Shown in pieces: positions 1 through 6,693 of a DNA stretch of 11,222 nucleotides. The notes under the pieces are model-generated. The model searched no databases. It was not told the origin of the DNA and worked only from the letters and a program-made list of their open reading frames with translations. Source of the DNA: JAFRXK01 sp045603305 (lineage in GTDB: Bacteria > Bacillota > Clostridia > Lachnospirales > Lachnospiraceae). The position numbers were made by a program, and so were the translations under genes. Within the stretch, counting starts at the first letter, position 1. The number at the start of each line of letters is the position of its first letter. The stretch spans positions 1 to 11,222 of the forward strand of contig JAZULV010000025.1 in the NCBI GenBank assembly GCA_045603305.1. Reading direction: 5' to 3'.

Positions 1-85
1 ATTTTTAATAAATTATAATTTCAAAGATTATATTTATTAAAAGTATTTAAGTTACGTCTTACTAAGTATGTCTTTTTATAGTTTA

Positions 86-122
86 ATTAGTTTGTTAGAG
101 GATATGCCTCTAACAAACTAAT
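86..122. repeat. 16-bp perfect inverted repeat without a U-tract
   Basis: Positions 86-101 pair perfectly with 107-122 around a 5-base loop (102-106), giving a stable 16-bp stem. Neither side carries a proper T-run: the plus-strand 3' flank is A-rich, and the minus-strand flank reads TTAAACTATAAAAAG. It lies immediately beyond the rpmB terminator, so read-through from rpmB would meet it as a second hairpin. It could be a backup terminator, a 3'-end protecting structure, or a stop for an unseen gene to the left. The structure is directly visible; the role is a guess. Confidence 0.6.
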
Positions 123-160
123 GAGAAAAACAAAAACGCCCATGAATTAATCATGGGCGT
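122..160 (-). terminator. Intrinsic terminator of rpmB
   Basis: On the minus strand a perfect 10-bp stem (160-151 with 145-136, 5-base loop) is followed by a T-rich tract, TTTTTGTTTTTCTC, at 136-123. It begins 18 bases after the rpmB stop codon. This is a textbook Rho-independent terminator oriented for rpmB. Confidence 0.9.
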
Positions 161-177
161 AATCCTGCAAAAATTAA

Positions 178-363
178 TTAAGCTCTCTCTACTAAACCTG
201 ATCTTAAGCAGGAAGTACAAACGTACATCTTCTTAGTACCACCGTTAACGTTAACTTTAACGGACTTTACATTAGCACTCCACATCCTATTAGTTTTTCT
301 ATTAGAATGACTTACATTGTGTCCAAAATGAGCACCTTTCTGACAAATAGCACACTTAGCCAT
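178..363 (-). CDS. rpmB: 50S ribosomal protein L28, zinc-binding form
   Basis: A 61-residue basic protein that starts MAKCAICQKG and matches ribosomal protein L28 (bL28), a component of the large ribosomal subunit. Two CxxC pairs (Cys4/Cys7 and Cys49/Cys52) mark the zinc-ribbon 'C+' form; the cysteine-free form is the one generally made under zinc limitation. The start is fixed by a strong site AAGGAGGTG (377-369) five bases before the ATG. The gene is monocistronic here, with its own promoter (422-450) and terminator (122-160), and is divergent from yloU, the same arrangement as in Bacillus and many other Firmicutes. Length is normal for the family and nothing looks broken. Confidence 0.97.
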   Translation of the reverse strand: MAKCAICQKGAHFGHNVSHSNRKTNRMWSANVKSVKVNVNGGTKKMYVCTSCLRSGLVERA

Positions 364-421
364 GACCGCACCTCCTTAAGATTATTAGGTCAAATTACTC
401 TTTTCGACCCAGAACATTAAT

Positions 422-450
422 ATAATATCAGATGAATATAGAAATTGCAA
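422..450 (-). promoter_or_regulatory. Predicted promoter of rpmB
   Basis: Reading the minus strand, TTGCAA (450-445, 4 of 6 matches to the sigma-A -35 box) is separated by exactly 17 bases from TATTAT (427-422, 5 of 6 matches to the -10 box). Transcription would start near 415, giving a leader of about 50 bases before the rpmB ATG. This is prediction from consensus only. Confidence 0.6.
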
Positions 451-482
451 GCAGAAAGTTGACAAAAAAACAAAAAATATTG

Positions 483-511
483 TTTCATTTTTTAAAAGAA
501 TAGGGTATAAT
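483..511 (+). promoter_or_regulatory. Predicted promoter of yloU-fakA
   Basis: A perfect -10 box TATAAT lies at 506-511, about 57 bases before the yloU start. The best -35 at 17-base spacing is TTTCAT (483-488), a weak match. A perfect TTGACA at 459-464 is 41 bases from the -10 box and is too far away to pair with it. The -10 is convincing; the -35 assignment is not, so an activator or an AT-rich upstream element may contribute. Confidence 0.5.
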
Positions 512-555
512 ACTAAAGTATATCCGTAAGTGGGTGTATTATTTTCTTTTTGAAT

Positions 556-560
556 GGAGG
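556..560 (+). promoter_or_regulatory. Ribosome binding site that fixes the yloU start
   Basis: GGAGG sits seven bases before ATG 568. The in-frame TTG at 550 lies upstream of this site and so cannot be the start it serves. Confidence 0.85.
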
Positions 561-567
561 TAAGTAT

Positions 568-927
568 ATGAAGTATCGAATGAATAATCAGCTTGGCGAA
601 GTGATGATTGATTCTGATGTAATCGCAAAGTATGCCGGTATGGTTGCTGTTGAGTGCATCGGTATTGTCGGCATGGCAGCTGTGAACGTTAAAGATGGTA
701 TTGTAAAACTCTTAAAGAGAGACAGCCTTACCAAAGGTATCAACGTATCTATTATTAACAATAAGATACATCTGGATTTTCATGTGATAGTTTCATATGG
801 TGTGAGTATTTCGGCAGTTTCGGATAATCTCATTAGTAATGTAAAGTATAAAGTTGAAACATTTACAGGAGTTGAGGTTGAAAAGATAAATATCTTCGTT
901 GAAGGTGTTAGAGTAATTGATTGTTAA
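568..927 (+). CDS. yloU: Asp23/Gls24 family envelope stress response protein
   Basis: A 119-residue protein of the Asp23/Gls24 (DUF322) family, orthologous by position to Bacillus YloU. The body of the sequence (about residues 8-115) shows the family's alternating pattern, including IAKYAGMVAVECIGIVGMA near the N-terminus and the C-terminal VEKINIFVEGVRV strand. There is no signal peptide or membrane segment, so it should be cytoplasmic or membrane-peripheral. Members are small proteins linked to envelope or alkaline stress; their biochemical activity is poorly defined. ATG 568 is preferred over the upstream in-frame TTG 550 because GGAGG (556-560) is correctly spaced for it. fakA follows 18 bases after the stop with its own AGGAGG, so the two are almost certainly cotranscribed, as in many Firmicutes. 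Confidence 0.93.
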   Translation: MKYRMNNQLGEVMIDSDVIAKYAGMVAVECIGIVGMAAVNVKDGIVKLLKRDSLTKGINVSIINNKIHLDFHVIVSYGVSISAVSDNLISNVKYKVETFTGVEVEKINIFVEGVRVIDC

Positions 928-945
928 TTCTAGGAGGATGGATTC

Positions 946-2622
946 GTGGCAACACAGGTTATGGATGCAGCACTGCTTAAGAAGATTTTCTTAGCCGGTG
1001 CACAGAGATTAGAGGCTGATAAAGAGTGGATTAATGAACTGAATGTATTTCCTGTTCCGGATGGCGATACAGGTACTAACATGACTCTTACAATCATGTC
1101 AGCAGCAAGAGAAGTTCAGTCACTTGACGAGCCGAATATGGCATCATTAGCTAAGGCTATTTCATCAGGCTCATTAAGAGGTGCCCGTGGTAATTCAGGC
1201 GTGATTTTATCACAGCTTTTCAGAGGATTCTGTAAGGAAATCGGTAATGTTGAAGTTATTGATGTTGCAACTGTTGCAAAAGCAGCAAGACGAGCTACAG
1301 ATACTGCATACAAGGCAGTTATGAAGCCAAAGGAAGGTACTATTCTTACTGTAGCAAGAGGTATGGCAGAAAGAGCAGAAGAGCTTGCAGACAGTGCAAC
1401 TGATATGGAAAGTTTTATGGCGGAAGTTATCGCTTATGGTGATGAAGTTCTTGCCAATACTCCGGAGCTTCTTCCTGTACTTAAGCAGGCAGGTGTAGTG
1501 GATTCCGGCGGACAGGGTCTTATGCAGGTGTTAAAGGGTGCATATGATTGTCTTACAGGCAAGGTTACAGCAACAGAGAGTACTATAGTAGCAGCTCCAA
1601 AGGCTGTTGTTATGCCTGATACAGCTGATGATGATTTTGAGATAACCTTCGGTTACTGTACAGAATTTATTATCAATATTGAAAAAGAATATAATGATGA
1701 TATTGAACTTGAGTTCAAGGCTTATCTTGAGTCACTTGGTGATTCTATAGTACTTGTATCTGATGATGATATTGTTAAGGTGCATGTACATACCAATGAT
1801 CCGGGACTTGCTATTCAGAGAGCCCTGACCTATGGTTCCCTTAGCAGAATGAAGATTGACAACATGCGTGAGGAGCATCAGGAGAAGCTTATTAAGGAAG
1901 CTGAGAAGCTTGCTGCTCAGCAGAAGGAAGCAGAGGAGGCAGCTAAAGCTAATGAACCTAGAAAAGAATACGGTTTTATAGCTGTTTCTATCGGTGAAGG
2001 TATCAATGAGATATTCAGTGAGTTAGGTGTTGATTACCTTATTGAAGGTGGTCAGACTATGAACCCTAGCACAGAGGATATGCTCAATGCTATTGATAAG
2101 GTGAACGCTGATACTATATTTATTCTTCCGAATAATAAGAACATTATCCTTGCAGCTGAGCAGGCTATGCATATGACTGAGGATAAGAAGATTGTAGTTA
2201 TTCCTTCTAAGAATATTCCACAGGGTATTTCAGCAGTGATAAGCTTTGTTCCTGATATGTCAGCTGAAGAGAATAAGGAATATATGATAGAGGCTATGGG
2301 CAATGTTAAGACTGCTCAGGTAACTTATGCGGTAAGAGACACATCTATTGATGGTTTTGAGATTGCTCAGGGTGATATCATGGGTATCGGCGATAAGGGC
2401 ATGCTTGCTGTAGAGAAGGATATTATGAGTGCTGCAATTAAGGCTCTTGAGGCTATTACAGATGAGGACAGTGAGCTTATCAGTATTTATTATGGTGCTG
2501 ATGTGTCAGAGGAAGATGCCGAGGCTCTTCAGAGCAAGGTTGAGGAGTTGTTTGCAGACTATGATGTAGAGTTCCACCGTGGTGGTCAGCCTGTATACTA
2601 CTATGTAATGTCAGTAGAGTAA
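946..2622 (+). CDS. fakA: Fatty-acid kinase subunit FakA (DAK2 domain, YloV)
   Basis: A 558-residue protein, the usual length for the YloV/FakA family. FakA is the ATP-binding subunit that phosphorylates fatty acids held by a separate FakB (DegV-family) protein, feeding the acyl-phosphate to phospholipid synthesis. The N-terminal DAK2/DhaL-like kinase domain (about 8-205) carries DGDTGTNM at 39-46, with Asp39 and Asp41 as likely Mg-ATP ligands, GARGNSG at 79-85 and DSGGQG at 186-191. The middle domain (about 225-305) keeps Cys238, His280 and His282, which correspond to the metal-site residues reported for this family. A charged, probably helical linker (about 305-340) precedes the C-terminal FakB-interacting domain (342-558; EGGQ at 367-370, LPNNKN from 394). 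The start is GTG with AGGAGG (932-937) eight bases upstream. No fakB is in the window, so the partner must be encoded elsewhere. Confidence 0.95.
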   Translation: MATQVMDAALLKKIFLAGAQRLEADKEWINELNVFPVPDGDTGTNMTLTIMSAAREVQSLDEPNMASLAKAISSGSLRGARGNSGVILSQLFRGFCKEIGNVEVIDVATVAKAARRATDTAYKAVMKPKEGTILTVARGMAERAEELADSATDMESFMAEVIAYGDEVLANTPELLPVLKQAGVVDSGGQGLMQVLKGAYDCLTGKVTATESTIVAAPKAVVMPDTADDDFEITFGYCTEFIINIEKEYNDDIELEFKAYLESLGDSIVLVSDDDIVKVHVHTNDPGLAIQRALTYGSLSRMKIDNMREEHQEKLIKEAEKLAAQQKEAEEAAKANEPRKEYGFIAVSIGEGINEIFSELGVDYLIEGGQTMNPSTEDMLNAIDKVNADTIFILPNNKNIILAAEQAMHMTEDKKIVVIPSKNIPQGISAVISFVPDMSAEENKEYMIEAMGNVKTAQVTYAVRDTSIDGFEIAQGDIMGIGDKGMLAVEKDIMSAAIKALEAITDEDSELISIYYGADVSEEDAEALQSKVEELFADYDVEFHRGGQPVYYYVMSVE

Positions 2623-2628
2623 TAATAA

Positions 2629-2717
2629 GCGTAGAAATACGCGAAGTGATAGTTGCTGTTTAGAACATTAGGTGAAGGTTACTGAAAGCAGAGATTTATG
2701 GTTCTGAACTGCTGCAA
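2629..2717 (+). ncRNA. Candidate structured RNA between fakA and recG
   Basis: Two plausible RNA stems occupy most of this non-coding stretch. Positions 2629-2633 pair with 2638-2642 around a GAAA tetraloop (five perfect base pairs). Positions 2658-2666 pair with 2701-2709 (nine pairs, one of them a G-U wobble), extended by TTGC (2653-2656) with GCAA (2714-2717) across an internal loop. A terminator-like hairpin follows at 2738-2773. I do not recognise it as a known riboswitch class. It may be part of a leader for recG or the 3' end of the fakA transcript. Stems were found by eye and not folded computationally. Confidence 0.35.
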
Positions 2718-2737
2718 TAATTGTTATATGATAAGTT

Positions 2738-2773
2738 AATGGCATTTCTGCAGTATGCGGAAGTGCCATTTTT
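2738..2773 (+). terminator. Terminator-like hairpin directly before the recG ribosome site
   Basis: Positions 2738-2752 pair with 2756-2770 around a GTA loop: 15 consecutive pairs, two of them G-U wobbles. Five T residues (2769-2773) follow, two of them in the stem. The recG ribosome site (GGAG 2778-2781) starts four bases later. It fits a Rho-independent terminator for yloU-fakA, but the T-run is short and recG must be transcribed through it, so partial termination or regulated read-through is likely. Confidence 0.65.
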
Positions 2774-2791
2774 AAAAGGAGAGTATTTGGT

Positions 2792-5029
2792 TTGGATAGA
2801 AATGCTTCTATAAGCACGTTAAAAGGTGTCGGGGAGAAAACTGCTGCTTTGTTTAATAAATTAGATATACATACGGTGGATGAACTTGTTCATTACTATC
2901 CGAGGGATTATGAGGCATTTATGCCGCCAACGAAGATATCTGAGATAAAGCCGGGTGAAACCTATGCTTTAGATGTTACTGTGGCAAAGTCGGCAGAGGT
3001 TAAGAAGGTGCGTAATCTGGTGATAGTATCGGCTTATGTTTCTGATGATACAGGGATGCTTAAGGTCACCTGGTTTAACATGCCTTTCTTAAGAAATACG
3101 ATAAAGCATGGTTACAGAATGGTGCTTAGAGGACGTGTGGTAAAGACAAGGTATGAGCTTACCATGGAGCATCCGGTTATATATAAGAGAGATGACTATG
3201 TTAAGTTATGCGGCAGTCGCCAGCCGGTTTATGCTCTTACTGCCGGACTGTCAAATAAGCTTGTGATAAAGGCGGTAAAGCAGGTTTTAGAAAGTATAGG
3301 GCCATCAAAAGAGTATATACCGGAGAGCCTTAGAAAAGAAAAAGAACTGGCAGAACTTAATTATGCTTTGCGTGCCATTCATTTCCCGAAGAATGAAGAA
3401 GAGCTTATATTTGCAAGAAAACGTCTGGTGTTTGATGAGTTCTTTTTATTCATACTTGGTATAAGACTTATAAAAGCCCATTCTTCGGAAAAGAAGAATG
3501 TATATGATATTTCGAGAGTAAGTGTTGCAGACAGGCTGATTGAGAATCTCCCTTATGAGCTTACCAATGCCCAGAAGAAGGTGTGGAGCGAGATTAAAAG
3601 CGATTTAACGGGAGAGAAGATAATGAACCGACTTGTTCAGGGTGATGTAGGTTCGGGTAAGACTGTACTTGCCATACTAGCACTTCTTACCGTAGTGGAA
3701 AATGGTTATCAGGGAGCGCTGATGGCACCTACCGAGGTACTTGCAAAGCAGCATTTCGATTCGATAAAAACTTTGTTTGAAAATTGTAATATTAAGATTC
3801 CTTGTGGTACATGGAACAGGGAGAGAGAGGTGAATGTGGTGCTTCTTACCGGTTCAATGAGTGCTAAGGAGAAGAAGTATGCCTATTCACTTATTGAAAA
3901 TCATGAAGCCGATATTATTATTGGTACCCACGCCCTTATTCAGGAGAAGGTGGTTTATGATAATCTGGCACTGGTAATTACCGACGAACAGCACCGCTTT
4001 GGTGTAAGACAGAGGGAGCTGCTTTCTAAGAAGGCAGTGCAGGAAAATTATTTCCCTGATACAGACGATACAACCAGGGAACCGGAAGTGGAAGATGAGA
4101 AGCTTAAGTGGCTGAGGGAAGCAAGGCAACTCTTGAACATTGAGACCGAAGGTAAGTCGGTAAAAAGTCTTGATGAAAGTACTTCGGAGCCACATATTCT
4201 GGTAATGAGTGCTACGCCTATTCCGAGAACTCTGGCACTTATTATTTATGGTGATTTGGATATTTCAGTGGTTGACGAACAGCCGGCAGAAAGACTTCCT
4301 ATAAAGAATTGTGTGGTTGACACAAGTTATAGAAAGACTGCATATAAGTTCATTGAGTCGGAGGTGGCAAAGGGCAGACAGGCTTATGTTATTTGTCCAC
4401 TGGTTGAAGAAAGTGAACTTATGGAGGCGGAGAATGTAATTGATTATTCAGAGAAATTAAAGTCTGAATTGTCTGTGGGTATCAGAGTAGAGTATCTTCA
4501 CGGTAAGATGAAAGCAAAAGAGAAAGATGCGATTATGGAGCGTTTTGCTGCAAAGGAAATAGATGTACTGGTATCTACTACGGTTATTGAGGTCGGTATA
4601 AATGTTCCTAACGCGACGATTATGATGGTGGAGAATGCAGAGCGTTTCGGTCTTGCCCAGCTTCATCAGTTGAGAGGTCGTGTTGGCCGTGGAAAGCACC
4701 AGTCCTACTGTATATTTGTTAATGCTTCGGGAAGTGATGAGAAGAATAAACGACTTGATATACTGAACAAATCAAATGATGGCTTCTATATTGCGGCAGA
4801 GGATTTAAAGCTTAGAGGCCCTGGAGATATGTTTGGCATAAGACAGAGCGGTATGCTGGATTTTGCAATCGGTGACATATATACTGATGCTTCTGTTCTA
4901 AAGGAAGCGGCAGAAGCTGCTGAGGAAATATTGCAAAATGACCCGGAGTTTAAACAGGAGGAGAATTTTGAGCTTGGTAGAAAGGTAGAAACTGAGATGC
5001 TTAAGAGATTAAGCCGATTGTATTTGTAA
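2792..5029 (+). CDS. recG: ATP-dependent DNA helicase RecG
   Basis: RecG remodels stalled replication forks and branch-migrates Holliday junctions. Domains in order: N-terminal helix-hairpin-helix-like KGVGEKTA and wedge/OB domain (about 10-160, SAYVSDDTGMLKVTWF typical of the wedge); RecA-like domain 1 with Walker A GDVGSGKT at 284-291, DEQH box at 398-401 and SATPIPRTL from 473; RecA-like domain 2 with LHGKMKAKEKD, STTVIEVGINVP and QLRGRVGRG at 626-634; then the C-terminal DLKLRGPGD (from 671) leading to the RecG-specific region. At 745 residues it is longer than the usual 680-700 because of extra sequence at about 415-464. The start is TTG 2792 with GGAG (2778-2781) ten bases upstream; no ATG or GTG start fits in frame nearby. 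The C-terminus is intact. Confidence 0.97.
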   Translation: MDRNASISTLKGVGEKTAALFNKLDIHTVDELVHYYPRDYEAFMPPTKISEIKPGETYALDVTVAKSAEVKKVRNLVIVSAYVSDDTGMLKVTWFNMPFLRNTIKHGYRMVLRGRVVKTRYELTMEHPVIYKRDDYVKLCGSRQPVYALTAGLSNKLVIKAVKQVLESIGPSKEYIPESLRKEKELAELNYALRAIHFPKNEEELIFARKRLVFDEFFLFILGIRLIKAHSSEKKNVYDISRVSVADRLIENLPYELTNAQKKVWSEIKSDLTGEKIMNRLVQGDVGSGKTVLAILALLTVVENGYQGALMAPTEVLAKQHFDSIKTLFENCNIKIPCGTWNREREVNVVLLTGSMSAKEKKYAYSLIENHEADIIIGTHALIQEKVVYDNLALVITDEQHRFGVRQRELLSKKAVQENYFPDTDDTTREPEVEDEKLKWLREARQLLNIETEGKSVKSLDESTSEPHILVMSATPIPRTLALIIYGDLDISVVDEQPAERLPIKNCVVDTSYRKTAYKFIESEVAKGRQAYVICPLVEESELMEAENVIDYSEKLKSELSVGIRVEYLHGKMKAKEKDAIMERFAAKEIDVLVSTTVIEVGINVPNATIMMVENAERFGLAQLHQLRGRVGRGKHQSYCIFVNASGSDEKNKRLDILNKSNDGFYIAAEDLKLRGPGDMFGIRQSGMLDFAIGDIYTDASVLKEAAEAAEEILQNDPEFKQEENFELGRKVETEMLKRLSRLYL

Positions 5030-5041
5030 AGCTATAAAAGA

Positions 5042-5070
5042 TTGATTAATTACCTAAAGTATTGTAATAT
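5042..5070 (+). promoter_or_regulatory. Possible promoter of the ABC transporter genes
   Basis: TTGATT (5042-5047, 4 of 6) and TAATAT (5065-5070, 4 of 6) are 17 bases apart and lie 35-63 bases before the ABC gene start. No terminator-like hairpin separates recG from this region, so read-through from recG is an equally reasonable source of transcript. Weak prediction. Confidence 0.35.
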
Positions 5071-5104
5071 TAATGTATTGCAAAATATTCAAAGGGGGGA
5101 ATAT

Positions 5105-5803
5105 ATGATACCATTATTAGAGTGTAAAAACCTTACGAAGAGATATGGCTCTAAAAGAGGTGTTGATAATATTAATTTAGTATTAGGACGCGGGAGAATC
5201 GTAGGTCTCTTAGGACCTAACGGAAGCGGTAAGACTACTCTTATTAAGATGATAGCCGGACTTCTTGCTCCTACATCAGGAGAGCTTCTTATCAATGGTA
5301 AGAGTATAGGGGTTGAGAGCAAGCTTTCAGTGGCTTATCTTCCGGATGTTACATATCTTGATGAGTCCAGGAAGGTAAAGGATATTTTAGATTATTTTAA
5401 TGATTTTTATTCTAATTTCAATATGAAGAGAGCAATCGATATGCTTGAAGCACTTCATATTGATCCCAAGGAACGTCTTAAAACTATGTCAAAGGGCACT
5501 AAGGAGAAGGTTCAGCTCATACTGGTAATGAGCAGAGATGCGGAGCTTTATGTACTGGACGAGCCTATAGGCGGTGTTGACCCGGCGGCAAGAGATTATA
5601 TATTGAACACTATACTTAAAAACTACAATAAGAATGCATCGATTATTATTTCAACTCATCTTATTTCTGACATTGAGAATATATTAGATGATGCGATAGT
5701 TATAAAAGACGGCAGACTTGTAGAAGTGTCAAGTGTTAAGTCTATATGTGAGAGATATGGCTGCTCACTTAATGACATGTTCAGGGAGGTGTTCAGATGC
5801 TAG
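5105..5803 (+). CDS. ABC transporter ATP-binding protein (ABC-2 exporter type)
   Basis: A 232-residue cytoplasmic ATPase that would power the permease encoded next to it. Walker A is GPNGSGKTT at 37-45. The signature region reads MSKGTKEKVQL (from 128) instead of LSGGQ, a degenerate form common in ABC-2 and YtrB-like ATPases. Walker B is LYVLDEP with Asp152 and Glu153, the D-loop is GGVDP, and the switch histidine is His185 in STHLISD. After the Walker A domain, YLPD takes the place where many relatives have a Q-loop glutamine. ATG 5105 is chosen because a G-rich site (AAAGGGGGG, 5091-5099) precedes it at the right distance; the in-frame TTG at 5042 would lack a site. Its last seven bases overlap the permease start, a sign of translational coupling. 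The substrate cannot be predicted. Confidence 0.92.
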   Translation: MIPLLECKNLTKRYGSKRGVDNINLVLGRGRIVGLLGPNGSGKTTLIKMIAGLLAPTSGELLINGKSIGVESKLSVAYLPDVTYLDESRKVKDILDYFNDFYSNFNMKRAIDMLEALHIDPKERLKTMSKGTKEKVQLILVMSRDAELYVLDEPIGGVDPAARDYILNTILKNYNKNASIIISTHLISDIENILDDAIVIKDGRLVEVSSVKSICERYGCSLNDMFREVFRC

Positions 5804-6615
5804 GAAAGTTATTGAAATATGAGTTGAAAGCTAATTTATTATTTTATATAATTATGACCGTTGCAATTGCCGGAATTACCTTAGCCGCAGGTTGTTCTGT
5901 TGAGCTTATGGTAAAAACGGAGATGGATAATCCTTATATAGCGTTGTCATGTATATCTGTTATAATGCTTTATATTGTAGTACTTATAACAGCATCTGTT
6001 TTTACAACAGTTATTGTGTTTAAAAGATTTTACAGCAATAATTTTAGTCAGGAAGGTTATCTTACATTTACCCTTCCGGTTACGGCAAAGCAGATTTACT
6101 GGTCTAAGTTTATTTCTGCATTGATATGGAACGGATGGACTTATGTACTTATTGTGTTATCAATTATAGGTGTTATGTTGTGTCCTTCTCTTGAAATAAC
6201 AATGACTGATATATTGGATATTTTTTATTTCTTTACTGATATTTATGATGGCTCTGTTTGGATGATAATTTTGTATATATTGCAGCTTGTGGTATCCATG
6301 GTTTATGCAATAGTATTGATGTATCTGTCCATATGTATAGGCCAGAATTTCAATGTTCACAGAGTTATAGGTGCGATAGGTGCTTATTTGGTGGTAAACT
6401 GGGCTGTAGGCATTGTGTGCAGTGTTATTTCTACTTCAGTGCTGATGTTGTGGGGGATTATTGACGAAGCGCAGAATGAATATGCCTCCGGCTTTTCAGG
6501 AGAAATGTTTATGAATGTTTCTTTTATTATTAAAATTGTAGTATATATCGGTGTAATTATAGGCGGTTATTTCTATAGTATTCATAAGATGAATAAGGGC
6601 TTAAATCTTAAATAA
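5797..6615 (+). CDS. ABC-2 type membrane permease
   Basis: A 272-residue membrane protein with about six hydrophobic segments: roughly residues 15-37, 47-75, 104-128, 154-182, 190-220 and 237-263. A short positively charged N-terminus precedes the first helix, and the C-terminal tail (HKMNKGLNLK) is basic, suggesting both ends face the cytoplasm. Between helices 2 and 3 lies YLTFTLPVTAKQIYWSKF, a soluble segment of the type found in the ABC-2/YtrF-like permeases of Clostridia, where it may contact the ATPase. Translation starts at ATG 5797 with AGGGAGGT (5783-5790) six bases upstream, inside the ATPase gene; the ATGCTAG overlap links the two genes. Likely a homodimeric exporter with the ATPase; peptide, antibiotic or lipid export are possibilities that the sequence does not distinguish. 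Confidence 0.88.
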   Translation: MLGKLLKYELKANLLFYIIMTVAIAGITLAAGCSVELMVKTEMDNPYIALSCISVIMLYIVVLITASVFTTVIVFKRFYSNNFSQEGYLTFTLPVTAKQIYWSKFISALIWNGWTYVLIVLSIIGVMLCPSLEITMTDILDIFYFFTDIYDGSVWMIILYILQLVVSMVYAIVLMYLSICIGQNFNVHRVIGAIGAYLVVNWAVGIVCSVISTSVLMLWGIIDEAQNEYASGFSGEMFMNVSFIIKIVVYIGVIIGGYFYSIHKMNKGLNLK

Positions 6616-6626
6616 CATGAAGATAT

Positions 6627-6654
6627 TTGACAGATAGTTTATCTGTAATATAAT
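6627..6654 (+). promoter_or_regulatory. Perfect-consensus promoter upstream of the SEC-C gene and fhs
   Basis: TTGACA at 6627-6632 and TATAAT at 6649-6654 are both perfect sigma-A boxes with a 16-base spacer. The transcript would start near 6661, about 33 bases before the SEC-C ATG. This is the best promoter in the window. No terminator hairpin separates the SEC-C gene from fhs, so the same transcript probably reaches the folate genes. Confidence 0.8.
6630..6646. promoter_or_regulatory. Palindrome inside the promoter spacer, candidate operator
   Basis: ACAGATA (6630-6636), three bases, then TATCTGT (6640-6646) form a perfect 7-3-7 inverted repeat. It covers the last three bases of the -35 box and most of the spacer. 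A dimeric repressor bound here would block RNA polymerase. No regulator gene is in the window, and the palindrome could also be chance in AT-rich DNA. It has no T-run, so it is not a convincing terminator for the permease gene. Confidence 0.5.
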
Positions 6655-6693
6655 ATAAACAAGATAAAATAACAAAATAAGATAAAGGATGGT

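Noticed and set aside
381..412. GGTC/GACC pairing in the rpmB leader as an autoregulatory hairpin
   Set aside because: Only four base pairs with a long loop; not enough to claim a structure.
459..511. Perfect TTGACA at 459-464 as the -35 box for the TATAAT at 506-511
   Set aside because: The two are 41 bases apart; a sigma-A promoter needs about 16-18. No good -10 box lies at the right distance from this TTGACA.
550..567. TTG 550 as start of yloU
   Set aside because: It lies upstream of the GGAGG site that is correctly spaced for ATG 568, and the six extra residues (MNGGKY) are the translated ribosome site.
3887..4195. Open frame of 102 codons antisense to recG
   Set aside because: It sits wholly inside recG, has no ribosome site or recognisable domain, and is best explained as a shadow of the real coding frame.
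5042..5104. TTG 5042 as start of the ABC ATPase
   Set aside because: It has no ribosome site, and the added 21 residues are not like the family N-terminus. ATG 5105 has a G-rich site and begins the usual ABC sequence.
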